Shown one piece after another: positions 54,246 through 63,603 of a stretch of 64,000 nucleotides of DNA (position 1 is its first letter; each line of letters starts with the position of its first letter). The position numbers were made by a program, and so were the translations under genes. The stretch is from Duganella margarita (lineage in GTDB: Bacteria > Pseudomonadota > Gammaproteobacteria > Burkholderiales > Burkholderiaceae_D), in NCBI RefSeq assembly GCF_009857535.1, contig NZ_WWCS01000006.1, positions 186,001 to 250,000 of the forward strand, in the 5' to 3' direction. The notes under the pieces are model-generated. The model worked only from the letters and a program-made list of their open reading frames with translations, was not told where the DNA came from and did no database searches.

Positions 54246-55880
54246 TTAGCGGTAGCGCGCTTCCATCAGGTCGATTTCGCGTACCAGCTTGCGCGAGGTT
54301 TCGTCGGAAATATGATCGTGGCGCGCCAGGTCGAACACGGTGTTGCGCTCGGCGGCCAGCGCCGCCAGCCGCAGTTCGCGTTCGGCGGAATCGGTCTTGC
54401 GCCAGGCCTGTTCGCTTTCGGGATCAACCTCCTTCAGCTTGTGCTCATAAAAGGCGATCACGCGCGCGGCCGCCTCCGGATAGACATCCGGGTCGATGCA
54501 GGCGTCCGATTCCATCAGCGCTACCTGGGCTTTCTCGATGGCGGAGATGGCGGCATTGGCAGCGGTGCGGCGCGCCAGGTCTTCTTCCTGCTGTTCTTCC
54601 GGCTCGGCCGGGAAGGTCATGCCGGCCAGCAGCCGTGGCAGGGCGATGCTGGCCACCAGCAGCGACAGCAGGATCACCGAGCAGGCCAGGAAGATGGTCA
54701 GCGCGCGCGCCGGGAACGGCGCGCCGTCCGGCAGCACCAGCGGCAGCGTCAGCACGCCGGCCAGCGTGATGGTGCCGCGCGCGCCGGCCAGCGTGGTGGC
54801 CAGCAACAGGCGCGGATTGATTTTCTGGCGCGCCTGGTGGCGGAACTTCTGCTTGAAGATGGTTAGCCGCAGCGAGGTCCAGACCCACGCCATGCGCAGC
54901 ACCAGCAGGCCGGCGGTGATGGCCAGCGCGTACACCAGCAGCCACCAGCGGTTCAGGTGTCCGCTTTCTTCCAGCGACGTGCCCGCCAGGCGGAAAATCT
55001 CCGGCAGCTGTTCGCCCAGCAGCACGAACATTACGCCGTTGAGCGAGAACTGCACCGTGTCCCACACGGCCGAGCGCTGGATGCGGGTGCTGGCCATGGC
55101 GTGGCCGCTCAATTCGACATAGCTCATGGTGACGCCGGCCGCCACCGCCGCCAGGATGCCGGAGGCGTGCAGGCGTTCGGCCACCAGGTAGGCGCCGAAC
55201 GGCATCAGCAGGTTGACCAGGATCGGCGAACCTGGCGGCTCGCCGAAGTGGCGGGTCAGCCAGCGTTGCACCCAGGTGATCAGCCAGGTCACGCCGACGC
55301 CGGCCGCGATGCCGCCGGCCACCAGCCAGAAGAAGGTGACGGCGGCGGTTTGCAGCGAGAAGGCGCCGGTCATGGCGGCGGCCACCGCAAAGCGGAAGCA
55401 CACCAGGCCGGAGGCGTCGTTGAGCAGCGATTCGCCTTCCAGGATATGCATCAGCCGTTTGGGAATCGGTGTGGTGGCGGTGATCGAGCTCACGGCCACC
55501 GGGTCGGTGGGCGAGACGATGGCGGCCAGTGCAAAGGCCACCGGCAGCGGCATGGCCGGGATCATCCAGTGGATCAGGAAGCCGGCGCCGATGACGGTAA
55601 ACACCACCAGCCCGAACGCCAGTTCGATGATGGTGCCTTTGTCGCGCAGCAGGCCGCTCTTGGGGATGCGCCAGCCGTCCAGGAACAGCAGCGGCGGCAA
55701 GAAGACCAGGAAGAACAGGTCCGGTTCGAGGTCGACCCCATGTTCGGATTTGGCGGCGATCAGCGCGCCCAGGCCGATCTGCACCAGCGGCAGCGGAATG
55801 GTGCCCGGCAGCACCCGGCGAATATACGCGCTGGCGACCACCGCCAGCATCATGATCAAGACGACTTCGATTGAATCCAT
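54246..55880 (-). CDS. Na+/H+ antiporter (CPA1, NhaP/YjcE type)
   Basis: A 544-aa inner-membrane exchanger with about twelve membrane segments. VSPTDPVAVSSI, GESLLNDASGLVCFRFA and ARGTITLAGVLTLPL contain the conserved Asp/Asn/Arg ion-path residues of CPA1 antiporters. The last ~140 residues form a charged cytoplasmic tail (EQQEEDLARRTAANAAI). Works in pH and Na+ homeostasis. First gene of a three-gene unit with the LytS-type kinase and LytTR regulator, four bases apart, suggesting that the two-component pair senses or responds to ion or envelope state. Confidence 0.9.
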   Translation of the reverse strand: MDSIEVVLIMMLAVVASAYIRRVLPGTIPLPLVQIGLGALIAAKSEHGVDLEPDLFFLVFLPPLLFLDGWRIPKSGLLRDKGTIIELAFGLVVFTVIGAGFLIHWMIPAMPLPVAFALAAIVSPTDPVAVSSITATTPIPKRLMHILEGESLLNDASGLVCFRFAVAAAMTGAFSLQTAAVTFFWLVAGGIAAGVGVTWLITWVQRWLTRHFGEPPGSPILVNLLMPFGAYLVAERLHASGILAAVAAGVTMSYVELSGHAMASTRIQRSAVWDTVQFSLNGVMFVLLGEQLPEIFRLAGTSLEESGHLNRWWLLVYALAITAGLLVLRMAWVWTSLRLTIFKQKFRHQARQKINPRLLLATTLAGARGTITLAGVLTLPLVLPDGAPFPARALTIFLACSVILLSLLVASIALPRLLAGMTFPAEPEEQQEEDLARRTAANAAISAIEKAQVALMESDACIDPDVYPEAAARVIAFYEHKLKEVDPESEQAWRKTDSAERELRLAALAAERNTVFDLARHDHISDETSRKLVREIDLMEARYR

Positions 55881-56000
55881 GCCCTAGCTTTACTCCATGT
55901 ACGGTTAAACAGGCTAAGCTTACACTATCGTCTGTCCGGTAAAAAGTTGGGCCATGGCACTGGCGAAAGAGAAAACTTTCTGTCATAATGCATGCCTTCT

Positions 56001-56076
56001 GCGGGAGTAGCTCAGTTGGTAGAGCGCAACCTTGCCAAGGTTGAGGTCGAGAGTTCGAGACTCTTCTCCCGCTCCA
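56001..56076 (+). tRNA. tRNA-Gly (anticodon GCC)
   Basis: A 76-base cloverleaf: acceptor GCGGGAG pairs with CTCCCGC before the encoded TCCA end; D-arm GCTCAGTTGGTAGAGC; anticodon loop CTTGCCAAG with GCC, which reads GGC/GGU; T-arm with GTTCGAGAC. A CATAAT -10 box at 55984-55989 lies 12 bases upstream with only a weak -35. Single tRNA, followed by a terminator. Confidence 0.97.
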
Positions 56077-56105
56077 GAATTCGCTAGCATATGAGTAGCA
56101 ATATA

Positions 56106-56131
56106 AAGGAAGCCCACGGGCTTCCTTTTTT
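56106..56131 (+). terminator. Rho-independent terminator after tRNA-Gly
   Basis: AAGGAAGCC and GGCTTCCTT form a 9-bp stem followed by a T-run (TTTTTT), about 30 bases after the tRNA. It can only serve the tRNA transcript. Confidence 0.85.
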
Positions 56132-56211
56132 GTTGTTTATCGTTCTCCAACACAACATATTCGGCGTTGCTAACGTTATACTGGGTTAGGACCACCGAAG
56201 GAGACGAATCC

Positions 56212-57174
56212 ATGAAATCTGTTCAACAGGAAGTTGATGAGCGTAGTAATTTAACCAACTCCAACAAGTTCGAACTCCTCTTGTTCCGTCTCGGCGGCGA
56301 CGCCAATGGCGAACATTCTGAGCTGTTCGGTATTAACGTCTTCAAAATCCGCGAAATCGTTGCGATGCCCGAAGTGACTGCTGTGGCCGGATCCCCGCCA
56401 CACATGCTGGGCGTAGTCAATCTGCGCGGACAAATCATCACGGTGCTGGATTTGCCAGGCATTGTCGGTGTGACCCCAAAAACTGGTCTGAATATTATGT
56501 TGGTCACTGAATTCGCGCGCACCACGCAAGCGTTCGCGGTCGAATCAGTGGATGAAATCGTGCGCCTGGACTGGAGCCAGGTGCTGACGGCCGAAGGCAC
56601 GGCCGGCGGCAAGGTCACCAGCATCGCCCGCGTCGATGGCGACACGCAAAACACCCGCCTGGCGCAGGTGCTGGACGTGGAAACCATCTTGCGCGAACTG
56701 GTGCCGCCGGAACGCGAAGATATCGATCCGGAAACCATCGGCCCGAAAGTGCTGCTGAAACCGGGCGCCGTGGTGCTGGCCGCCGACGATTCGGTGGTGG
56801 CGCGCAACCTGATCGAAAAAGGTCTGGAAGCGATGGGCGTGCATTTCATCATGACCAAATCCGGCAAGGAAGCCTGGGACCGCCTGCAGTCGATCGCGGA
56901 CGGCGCCAAGGCCGAAGGCTTGCAGATTACGGATCGGGTGGCGATGGTGCTGACCGATCTGGAAATGCCGGAGATGGATGGCTTTACCTTGACCCGCCTG
57001 ATCAAGCAGGACCCGCGCTTCGGCAAGATTCCTGTGGTGATCCACTCTTCGTTGTCGGGCAAGACCAATGAAGACCACGTCAAAGGCGTGGGCGCCGATG
57101 CGTATGTCGCCAAGTTCTCGGCCGAGGACCTGGCCGGCACGATTCGTTCGGTCTTGGGCAAGGCTGCGGCGTAA
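56212..57174 (+). CDS. cheV: Chemotaxis coupling/receiver protein CheV
   Basis: A 320-aa cytoplasmic protein: CheW-like domain at about residues 15-160 (ELFGINVFKIREIVAMP, GVVNLRGQIITVLDLPG) and a receiver domain at about 185-315 with acidic pocket AADDSVVAR, phospho-acceptor D249 in VLTDLEMPEMDG and the late Lys in AKFSAED. CheV adapts receptor-kinase arrays. Start at 56212 has GAAGGAGA six bases upstream; 15 earlier codons are rejected. Followed by a strong terminator. Confidence 0.95.
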   Translation: MKSVQQEVDERSNLTNSNKFELLLFRLGGDANGEHSELFGINVFKIREIVAMPEVTAVAGSPPHMLGVVNLRGQIITVLDLPGIVGVTPKTGLNIMLVTEFARTTQAFAVESVDEIVRLDWSQVLTAEGTAGGKVTSIARVDGDTQNTRLAQVLDVETILRELVPPEREDIDPETIGPKVLLKPGAVVLAADDSVVARNLIEKGLEAMGVHFIMTKSGKEAWDRLQSIADGAKAEGLQITDRVAMVLTDLEMPEMDGFTLTRLIKQDPRFGKIPVVIHSSLSGKTNEDHVKGVGADAYVAKFSAEDLAGTIRSVLGKAAA

Positions 57175-57197
57175 GTCGCAAAACACGGTAGTATGAA

Positions 57198-57234
57198 GGG
57201 CCGCGACGGCGACGTCGCGGCCCTTTATTTTTTT
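57198..57234 (+). terminator. Rho-independent terminator of cheV
   Basis: GGGCCGCGAC (57198-57207) and GTCGCGGCCC (57214-57223) form a perfect 10-bp stem followed by TTTATTTTTTT. It ends 15 bases before the next start. Confidence 0.92.
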
Positions 57235-57248
57235 CGAAAGGATATACC

Positions 57249-57830
57249 GTGGCAGCCAAGAAAATTCTGTTCCTGACGGGCGACTTTGCGGAAGATTACG
57301 AGACCATGGTGCCGTTCCAGGCGCTGCAGGCCGTCGGCCATACCGTGCACGCCGTGTGCCCGGACAAAAAGGCCGGCGACACCATCAAGACCGCCATCCA
57401 CGATTTTGAGGGCGACCAGACCTACACCGAAAAGCCCGGCCACCTGTTCAAGCTGAACGCCAGCTTTGCCGACGCCGAGGTCGGCAACTACGACGCGCTG
57501 ATGATCGCCGGCGGCCGCGCGCCGGAATACCTGCGGCTCAATCCACGCGTGATCGAACTGGTGCAGCAGTTCGCGGCGGCGGCCAAGCCGATTGCGGCAG
57601 TGTGCCACGGCGCGCAGGTGCTGGCGGCGGCCGAGGTGATCCGCGGCAGGACCATCTCCGCTTATCCGGCCTGCGCGCCGGAGGTGAGGCTGGCCGGCGC
57701 CACCTATGCCGAGATTCCGGTCGACCAGGCGGTGACCGACGGCATCTTCGTCACCGCGCCGGCGTGGCCAGCGCATCCGGCGTGGATCGCCCAGTTCCTG
57801 CAGAAACTGGGCACCGAAATCAAGCTATAG
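57249..57830 (+). CDS. DJ-1/PfpI family protein
   Basis: A 193-aa cytoplasmic protein. GTG start with AAAGGA six bases upstream. The nucleophile elbow AVCHGAQVL contains C119, with [14 protein letters not shown] near residue 80 and [11 protein letters not shown] near the end. PfpI-like proteins act as deglycases/glyoxalases or peptidases in stress; which one applies is open. Convergent with S-formylglutathione hydrolase with a two-base gap, another aldehyde-detoxification enzyme. Confidence 0.9.
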   Translation: MAAKKILFLTGDFAEDYETMVPFQALQAVGHTVHAVCPDKKAGDTIKTAIHDFEGDQTYTEKPGHLFKLNASFADAEVGNYDALMIAGGRAPEYLRLNPRVIELVQQFAAAAKPIAAVCHGAQVLAAAEVIRGRTISAYPACAPEVRLAGATYAEIPVDQAVTDGIFVTAPAWPAHPAWIAQFLQKLGTEIKL

Positions 57831-57832
57831 CG

Positions 57833-58675
57833 TCAAGCCGCAAGATTCTGCGCGTGGAAGCGCAGGTGGTCTTCGACGAAGGTCTGGATGAAGTAGTAGC
57901 CGTGATCGTAGTCCGCGTGGCGGCGCAGGGTCAGCGGCTGCGCCGCCGTCCGGCAGGCGGCCTCGAAGGCCTCCGGGTACAGCTGCTCGGCCAGGAATTT
58001 GTCGCCCAGGCCCTGGTCGATCAGGATGCCGGCCGGGAAGGGCGTGTTCAGCCCTGCCATCAGCAGGGTGGCGTCGTACTGTGCCCATGCCGCCGTATCC
58101 TGCCCGAGGTAGCCGCTGAACGCCTTGCGGCCCCACGGGCATTGCGACGGCGCGGCGATCGGCGCAAACGCCGAGACCGAGCGGAACACGTCCGGGCGTT
58201 TCAGCGCCATGGTCAGCGCGCCATGGCCGCCCATCGAGTGGCCGAAGATGCCGAAGCGCTGGGCGTCGACCGGCAGTTCGCGCGCCACCAGTTCGCGCAG
58301 CTCATGAATGTAGCTGTACATGCGATAGTGCCTGGCCCACTTGGCCTCGGTGGCGTCGAGGTAGAAGCCGGCGCCGACGCCGAAATCCCAGCTGTCGCTT
58401 TCGCCGTCGACATTGGCGCCGCGCGGGCTGGTGTCGGGCGCGATCAGCATCAGGCCCAGCTCGGCCGCAACGCGCTGCGCGCCGGCCTTGACCATGAAGG
58501 TCTCTTCGGTGCAGGTCAGGCCGGCGAGGTAGAACAGCGCCGGCACCGGGCCTTGCGCGGCCTGCGCGGGAATGAATGCCGAGAAGCGCATCGGCAAGCC
58601 GATCTCGCGCGAGTCATGGCGATAAAAGCGCTGCACGCCGCCGAAGCAGGCATGTTCGTTGACAATCTCTAGCAT
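57833..58675 (-). CDS. fghA: S-formylglutathione hydrolase
   Basis: A 280-aa esterase-fold enzyme that hydrolyses S-formylglutathione to formate and glutathione in formaldehyde detoxification. Key features are YLAGLTCTEETFMVKAGAQR, SPRGANVDGESDSWDFGVGAGFYLDAT, catalytic Ser in FGHSMGGHGALT, and late Asp/His (IDQGLGDKF, DYDHGYYFIQTF). The start at 58675 has AAGGA eight bases upstream; 21 further codons upstream are rejected. The usual partner, glutathione-dependent formaldehyde dehydrogenase, is not next to it in this window. Confidence 0.93.
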   Translation of the reverse strand: MLEIVNEHACFGGVQRFYRHDSREIGLPMRFSAFIPAQAAQGPVPALFYLAGLTCTEETFMVKAGAQRVAAELGLMLIAPDTSPRGANVDGESDSWDFGVGAGFYLDATEAKWARHYRMYSYIHELRELVARELPVDAQRFGIFGHSMGGHGALTMALKRPDVFRSVSAFAPIAAPSQCPWGRKAFSGYLGQDTAAWAQYDATLLMAGLNTPFPAGILIDQGLGDKFLAEQLYPEAFEAACRTAAQPLTLRRHADYDHGYYFIQTFVEDHLRFHAQNLAA

Positions 58676-58761
58676 ATTTGTGTCCTTATGTTCCTCAGCG
58701 CACAGTGAAAACGGCCGATCCAGCGCAGAATTGTACAAGTATTGTTAAAAAGGAGAAGTAC

Positions 58762-59949
58762 ATGCCGGATATTCAGGTCATTTTGGCCGATCTGGGCTGG
58801 CCACTGGCGATTGCCCTGGCCTGGCTCTCGGGGGAATTCGTGCATCGCTGGACGCGCTTGCCGCGCATCAGTGTTTACGGTCTGGTGGGATTTTTACTGG
58901 CACAGGCATTCCCGGAGGCGCTCAGCAGCGGCGCCTCAAGCAATGTGACCATTCTGGCCAACATGGCCTTCGGTCTGATCCTGTTTGAATTTGGCTACCG
59001 CATCAATCTGCACTGGCTGCGGATCAATCCGTGGATCGCCGTCAGCGGGCTGGTGGAATCGGCCGCGACCTTCGGCGTGGTGTACCTGATCGCGCATCTG
59101 ACCGGCATGCCGCCGCTGACTTCTCTGCTGCTGGCCTCGCTGGCGATGTCGACTTCGCCGGCCGGCGTGCTGCGCGTGATCAACGAAGAAAACAGTTCCG
59201 GCCAGGTGACCGAACGGGTGCTGCACCTGGTCGCCATCAACAGCGTGATCGCGGTGTTCGTGTTCAAGGTGGTGGTCGGCTTCTGGGTGTTCCAGACCTC
59301 GGGCAGCCTGACGCAGGCGGTGTCGCACAGCGGCATCGAACTGCTGGTATCGGCCGCGATGGGCGCGGTGATGGGCTTTATCGTGCCGGCGCTGCTGCGC
59401 CGGCTGGGCGCGCTGGCGCAGGATGGCACCATCGCCTTCGCGCTGGGCGTGATCCTGCTGGTGGCGGCATCGCGCGCGTTTGACGTGTCGCCGGTGCTGG
59501 CCACCTTGACCTTCGGCCTGGCGGCGCGCCACAAGCGGGTGGCGTTCAGCCGCACCGAGCGCAACTTCGGCGGCATCGGCGAACTGCTGACGGTGCTGCT
59601 GTTCGTGTTTGCCGTCTCGACGCTGGAGTGGGAGCGGGTAGTCGATGGCGCCGGCCTGGCGGCGGTTCTGCTGCTGGCGCGCTTCCTGGTCAAGACCACC
59701 AGCGTGGCGGCGTTTGCGCACGTCAGCGGCATCTCGTGGCGCAAGGGCGTACTGACCGGCATCGCGCTGTCGCCGATGTCGGTGTTTGTCACGCTGCTGC
59801 TGGAGCAAACCAAATACATGGGGATCGTGCTGGTCGATGAGCTGGCCGCGCTGACGGCCATGACGCTGCTGCTGGAAGTGGTCGGTCCGGTGCTGACGCA
59901 GCGGGCGCTGATCTGGGCCAAGGAATCGCCAACCCAGGAGGAAAAATAA
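58762..59949 (+). CDS. Cation:proton antiporter (CPA2/KefB-like membrane domain)
   Basis: A 395-aa protein with about eleven hydrophobic segments and no TrkA-N/RCK domain. [33 protein letters not shown] and [42 protein letters not shown] fit the Na_H_Exchanger fold. The start at 58762 has AAGGAGAAG six bases upstream. Its TAA shares a base with the YbdK-like ATG (TAATG), a coupling that suggests a joint task. The ion is unknown. Confidence 0.88.
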   Translation: MPDIQVILADLGWPLAIALAWLSGEFVHRWTRLPRISVYGLVGFLLAQAFPEALSSGASSNVTILANMAFGLILFEFGYRINLHWLRINPWIAVSGLVESAATFGVVYLIAHLTGMPPLTSLLLASLAMSTSPAGVLRVINEENSSGQVTERVLHLVAINSVIAVFVFKVVVGFWVFQTSGSLTQAVSHSGIELLVSAAMGAVMGFIVPALLRRLGALAQDGTIAFALGVILLVAASRAFDVSPVLATLTFGLAARHKRVAFSRTERNFGGIGELLTVLLFVFAVSTLEWERVVDGAGLAAVLLLARFLVKTTSVAAFAHVSGISWRKGVLTGIALSPMSVFVTLLLEQTKYMGIVLVDELAALTAMTLLLEVVGPVLTQRALIWAKESPTQEEK

Positions 59950-61067
59950 TGGCATTGGAAGAATTTAAATCGTCGAAGCCGCTGACCATGGGCGTCGAGC
60001 TGGAGCTGCAGCTGATCAGCCTGTCGGACTTCGACCTGACCGCGTCCAGCCCGGACTTGCTGCACCTGTTGAGCCGCAAGCCGTTCCCCGGCAACGTCAC
60101 GCCGGAAATCACCGAGAGCATGATCGAGATTAACAGCGACGTGCACACCAACCATACCGAACTGGTGGCGCAGTTGCAGCTGATCCGCGACACGCTGGTG
60201 ACGGCCGGCGAGCAGCTCAACATCGGCATCTGCGGCGGCGGCACGCACCCGTTCCAGAAATGGTCGGACCGCCGCATCTTCTCCAAGCCGCGCTTCAAGG
60301 AAGTGTCGGAGCTGTATGGCTACCTGGCCAAGCAGTTCACCATTTTCGGCCAGCACGTCCACATCGGCTGCGCCTCGGGCGACGACGCCTTGTTCCTGCT
60401 GCATTCGCTGAGCCGCTACGTACCGCACTTCATCGCGCTGTCGTCGTCGTCGCCATATGTGCAGGGCAATGACACGCTGTTCAACTCGGCGCGGCTGAAC
60501 TCGGTGTTTGCGTTCCCGATGAGCGGCCGGGCGCCGTTCACGCAAAGCTGGCACACCTTCGAGCACGAGTATTTCGCCAAGATGGAACACACCGGCGTGA
60601 TCAAGAGCATGAAGGACTTCTACTGGGATATCCGTCCCAAGCCGGAGTTCGGCACCATCGAACTGCGCGTGTGCGACACGCCGCTGACGGTGGAGCGGGC
60701 GGCGGCGCTGGCGGTGTATCTGCAATCGCTGTGTGCGTATCTGCTGGAGCGGCGCGAGGCGGCGCCGGAAGAAGACGACTACCTGGTGTACAACTACAAC
60801 CGCTTCCAGGCCTGTCGCTTCGGGCTGGACGGTACGGTGGTGCATCCGAAAACCTACGAGAGCCTGTCACTGCGGGAAGATATCCTGACCACGCTGCGCA
60901 AGATGGAACCGTATGGCGCGCAGCTGGGCGCCACGGCCGGCTTGCAGCACTTGGTGCAGGTCACGCATGAGGGCAGCGATGCGCATTATCTGCGCCAGCA
61001 GTTTGACGCCAGCGGCAGCGTCGAGGGCGTGGTCGATTCAGCGATTCACCGCTTCCGCGGGCGGTGA
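59949..61067 (+). CDS. ybdK: YbdK-type carboxylate-amine ligase (GCS2 family)
   Basis: A 372-aa ATP-grasp-like glutamate-cysteine-ligase-2 family enzyme. [11 protein letters not shown] near residue 14, [58 protein letters not shown] and [22 protein letters not shown] are the conserved metal/ATP-site motifs. E. coli YbdK makes gamma-glutamylcysteine weakly; the true amine and acid are unknown. Translationally coupled to the antiporter. A PuuD-like gamma-glutamyl hydrolase lies 1 kb downstream on the other strand. Confidence 0.92.
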   Translation: MALEEFKSSKPLTMGVELELQLISLSDFDLTASSPDLLHLLSRKPFPGNVTPEITESMIEINSDVHTNHTELVAQLQLIRDTLVTAGEQLNIGICGGGTHPFQKWSDRRIFSKPRFKEVSELYGYLAKQFTIFGQHVHIGCASGDDALFLLHSLSRYVPHFIALSSSSPYVQGNDTLFNSARLNSVFAFPMSGRAPFTQSWHTFEHEYFAKMEHTGVIKSMKDFYWDIRPKPEFGTIELRVCDTPLTVERAAALAVYLQSLCAYLLERREAAPEEDDYLVYNYNRFQACRFGLDGTVVHPKTYESLSLREDILTTLRKMEPYGAQLGATAGLQHLVQVTHEGSDAHYLRQQFDASGSVEGVVDSAIHRFRGR

Positions 61068-61784
61068 TTACTTGAAGGTGATCGCCTTATTGAGACGGGC
61101 GATCACCTCATCCGGGACGTTGGTGCCGCACATGATGTGGCGCTCCATGCCGCGCGGCATATCCTTGAACGCCAGCAGCCGCAGGTTGGGATGCTGCGCG
61201 GCGTGGTGCTGCATGATGTAGTGGCCTTCGTCTTCCGAGACGAACATCAGGTCGACCATGCCGGTGTTGACCGACTGCAGCATTTTTAGCGTCGATGCGG
61301 TGGAAATTGCCTTTACCGGCTGCCAGTGCGTCATGAAGGCGTCCAGGTTTCCATACGAATAGTTATCCTTGACCAGCACGCGGGCGTCGTGCTGGCGCGC
61401 CAGTTCGGCCAGCGAGCCGATGTTGCGCGCGGCGAAGGCGGCGTTGCTCAGCACCACCCAGGTCCGGTCGCGATAAATGGCCTTGGTGAATTTGCCGTAT
61501 TGCCGCCGTTGCGGCGTGTTGAACCAGCCGATGGCGCAGCTGGGGCTGGCGTGGTCTTTCACCATCATCAACTGGCGGTTGCTCGGCACCTTGTGCCATT
61601 GCACGGGGATGCCGGCGTTGTGAAAGGCAGCGGTGGCGGGCGCACCGGTCAGGCCGCCAGGCGTGCCGTCGGGCTGCGTGATCAGGTAAGGCGGCCGCTC
61701 GCTGTACGCCACATGGATCACTTCCTCAGCCGGGGTCAGCGGCGAAGCCAGCAGCAGACAGGCGGCGAGCACGGCACATCTCAT
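61068..61784 (-). CDS. Small extracellular solute-binding protein (SBP_bac_3-like)
   Basis: A 238-aa exported protein. MRCAVLAACLLLASPLTPA is a signal peptide. VIHVAYSERPPYLITQPDGTPGGLTG, PSNRQLMMVKDHASPSCAIGWFNTPQRRQYGKFTKAI and VLVKDNYSYGNLDAF follow the amino-acid-type periplasmic binding fold. No ABC permease or ATPase accompanies it; such orphan proteins are common in Oxalobacteraceae and may serve sensing. Ends one base after the YbdK gene on the opposite strand. Confidence 0.8.
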   Translation of the reverse strand: MRCAVLAACLLLASPLTPAEEVIHVAYSERPPYLITQPDGTPGGLTGAPATAAFHNAGIPVQWHKVPSNRQLMMVKDHASPSCAIGWFNTPQRRQYGKFTKAIYRDRTWVVLSNAAFAARNIGSLAELARQHDARVLVKDNYSYGNLDAFMTHWQPVKAISTASTLKMLQSVNTGMVDLMFVSEDEGHYIMQHHAAQHPNLRLLAFKDMPRGMERHIMCGTNVPDEVIARLNKAITFK

Positions 61785-61866
61785 GATGATGGTTATCGTT
61801 ATAGGGTGCCGCCAGTCTACACCATTGTCTTGCGCGGTATATACATAGGGGCTTGTCCCTCCCGCC

Positions 61867-62005
61867 GATGCCTGCTTTTGTCTGAAATCGCCTGAGAAAT
61901 GCCTGCGTTTGTAACAGGCCGTAGCCCATCTTCATAGGAGAAGTGCGAAAGGTGGCCGGGAAAAAGCAGACAATCTTCAGGCAATTTCAGTCAATTTCAG
62001 GCATC
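61867..62005. repeat. Imperfect inverted repeat with 44-nt arms
   Basis: Left arm 61867-61910 starts GATGCCTGCTTTTGTCTGAA; the reverse complement of the right arm 61962-62005 starts GATGCCTGAAATTGACTGAA. By hand count about 34 of 44 positions match without gaps; the spacer is 51 bases. Lies in the 260-bp gap between the binding protein and the PuuD-like gene (both leftward). Nothing else was recognised in the gap. Confidence 0.6.
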
Positions 62006-62044
62006 AGCCCGAGACCACACCGGGTGTGCATACACCGGCAGCGG

Positions 62045-63034
62045 TCAGAAGCGCGTCTCGCGGGCCACGCGCAGGAAGTTGTCGAGGATGCCGGTGCAGT
62101 CCAGCAGTTCGACGCCGCCGGCGCGGTGGAATTCCGGGTGCCATTGCAGGCCCATCACGAATGGCGCCTTGCGGTAGCGGATCGCTTCGACCATATTGTC
62201 GGGCACCGACAGCGCCTCCACCGACATATCCCGCCCCAGCGTTTTCACTGCCTGGTGGTGGATCGAATTGACCAGCCCCCGCGCCTGCCCCTTGAACATG
62301 CGCGCCAGCGACGAGCCGGCCGGGAAGCTGATTTCATGGCGATTGCGGTCGTAGTCGTCGTTGACGTGGGCCAGCGATTCCGGCACGTCCGACGCGATGT
62401 CCTGGTACAGCGTGCCGCCGAAGGCGACGTTGATCAACTGGCAACCGCGGCAAATGCCCAGCACCGGCTTGCCGGCCTCGACAAATTCATGCAGCAATTC
62501 CAGTTCGTACATATCGCGCGCGCGGTCACCGCCCCATTCCGGCCGGGTAGGCAATTCGGAATAGCTTTGCGGCGAAACGTCCGCGCCGCCTTGCAACACC
62601 AGCCCGTCCAGATGCTTGGCATAATCGCGCAGGCGGATGTTGGACGGATGGAGCAGGCCATCGGTATTGACGGTGGGGATCATGAACACCAGCACATCGC
62701 GCGACATCACCCACTGCGCGATCGACTCTTCGAGATACTGCAGATTCTTGCTGCGCAGGCCGGTCGCGCCCGGTTCCGGGTGGAAGATGCGCGCCGAGAC
62801 GCCGATGTGCAGCGGGCGCTGGATGATGTGCCGGGTGGCCGCTGCCGCCACGCGCCGGTAGCGCGCCATGATGACGCGGCCCCACAGGCTGAAGACGGTG
62901 TCGCCGGGATCGAGGTAGCGCGGCGTGCCGCTGTCGTGCGGGGTCTTGCGGTCCTGCTGGCGGCGCTCGCTTTTATCGGCGGCGCGGCGTTGTGGCGTGA
63001 CTGGGGGATCTTGCTGGTCTGGTCCGTCGCTCAT
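62045..63034 (-). CDS. PuuD-like gamma-glutamyl-GABA hydrolase family protein
   Basis: A 329-aa class I glutamine-amidotransferase-like hydrolase. HIGVSARIFHPEPGATG begins the fold near residue 75, DGLVLQGGADVSP follows, the nucleophile elbow is GICRGCQLINVAFGGTLYQD and the catalytic His is in GLQWHPEFH. PuuD releases GABA from gamma-glutamyl-GABA in putrescine catabolism. The first ~70 residues are charged and not part of the fold. The ATG at 63034 has AGGA at good spacing; the one two codons earlier lies too close to it. No other puu gene is seen, so the substrate is open. Confidence 0.85.
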   Translation of the reverse strand: MSDGPDQQDPPVTPQRRAADKSERRQQDRKTPHDSGTPRYLDPGDTVFSLWGRVIMARYRRVAAAATRHIIQRPLHIGVSARIFHPEPGATGLRSKNLQYLEESIAQWVMSRDVLVFMIPTVNTDGLLHPSNIRLRDYAKHLDGLVLQGGADVSPQSYSELPTRPEWGGDRARDMYELELLHEFVEAGKPVLGICRGCQLINVAFGGTLYQDIASDVPESLAHVNDDYDRNRHEISFPAGSSLARMFKGQARGLVNSIHHQAVKTLGRDMSVEALSVPDNMVEAIRYRKAPFVMGLQWHPEFHRAGGVELLDCTGILDNFLRVARETRF

Positions 63035-63148
63035 ACTCATTCCTGTTGGTCTCGGATGGCATCAGTGTGCCACAGGTCGAGGTCAACAGTCGTACGCGAC
63101 GGTGGGCGAAGGTGAGCGCGCGTACATTGCGCGCCCGCCGTGCCGCCG

Positions 63149-63328
63149 TTACTTGGACTTGCTGCCGGTTTTGCTGCCTTTGTTGCCGCCGGCGTCCGAC
63201 TGGCTATTGCCTTTGCTGCTGCCGCCATTGCCGGTGGATGACGAACCGGTCGTGGCCGATTTGCTGCCTTTGGCTTCCTGCACGCTGCTGTTGCCGCCGT
63301 TTTTGCCACCTTGGGTCGGTTTGCTCAT
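63149..63328 (-). CDS. Small low-complexity Gly/Ser/Lys-rich protein, 59 aa
   Basis: ATG at 63328 with GGAGAG seven bases upstream. The protein (MSKPTQGGKNGGNSSVQEAK at the start, KGSKTGSKSK at the end) is almost entirely Gly, Ser, Lys, Asn, Gln and Thr, with repeated GGNKGSK-like segments. No family recognised; composition recalls intrinsically disordered stress proteins. Divergent from the KGG-motif gene, which has the same kind of composition, across a 275-bp gap. Confidence 0.7.
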   Translation of the reverse strand: MSKPTQGGKNGGNSSVQEAKGSKSATTGSSSTGNGGSSKGNSQSDAGGNKGSKTGSKSK

Positions 63329-63603
63329 GATAACTCTCCGTGTGAAAGGCGCACCTCCAGTAGGGCGCTGTGGAGTATCTTAGTGCCCCATGCCAGAGCA
63401 CGGTGTAGGCCGGATGCCCGTGTTCACGTAGGCGCAGCCTGTGTAACTTGTTGGCTCATCCATATGTGACCCAGGCTCTTCACAAGCAAGGAATCTCCTA
63501 CGCCAACACAGGCGAGCTGCTCTACCCGCACCGTCGCCCCGGTCTTACCATGAGCTCTCCCTGGCGCACCAGTGCCGGGACCACACCTAAAGGAGACCGC
63601 ATC

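Noticed and set aside
56001-56131. tRNA-Gly as an attachment site of an integrated element
   Set aside because: No integrase, no duplicated tRNA 3' end and ordinary housekeeping genes on both sides; only a terminator follows the tRNA.
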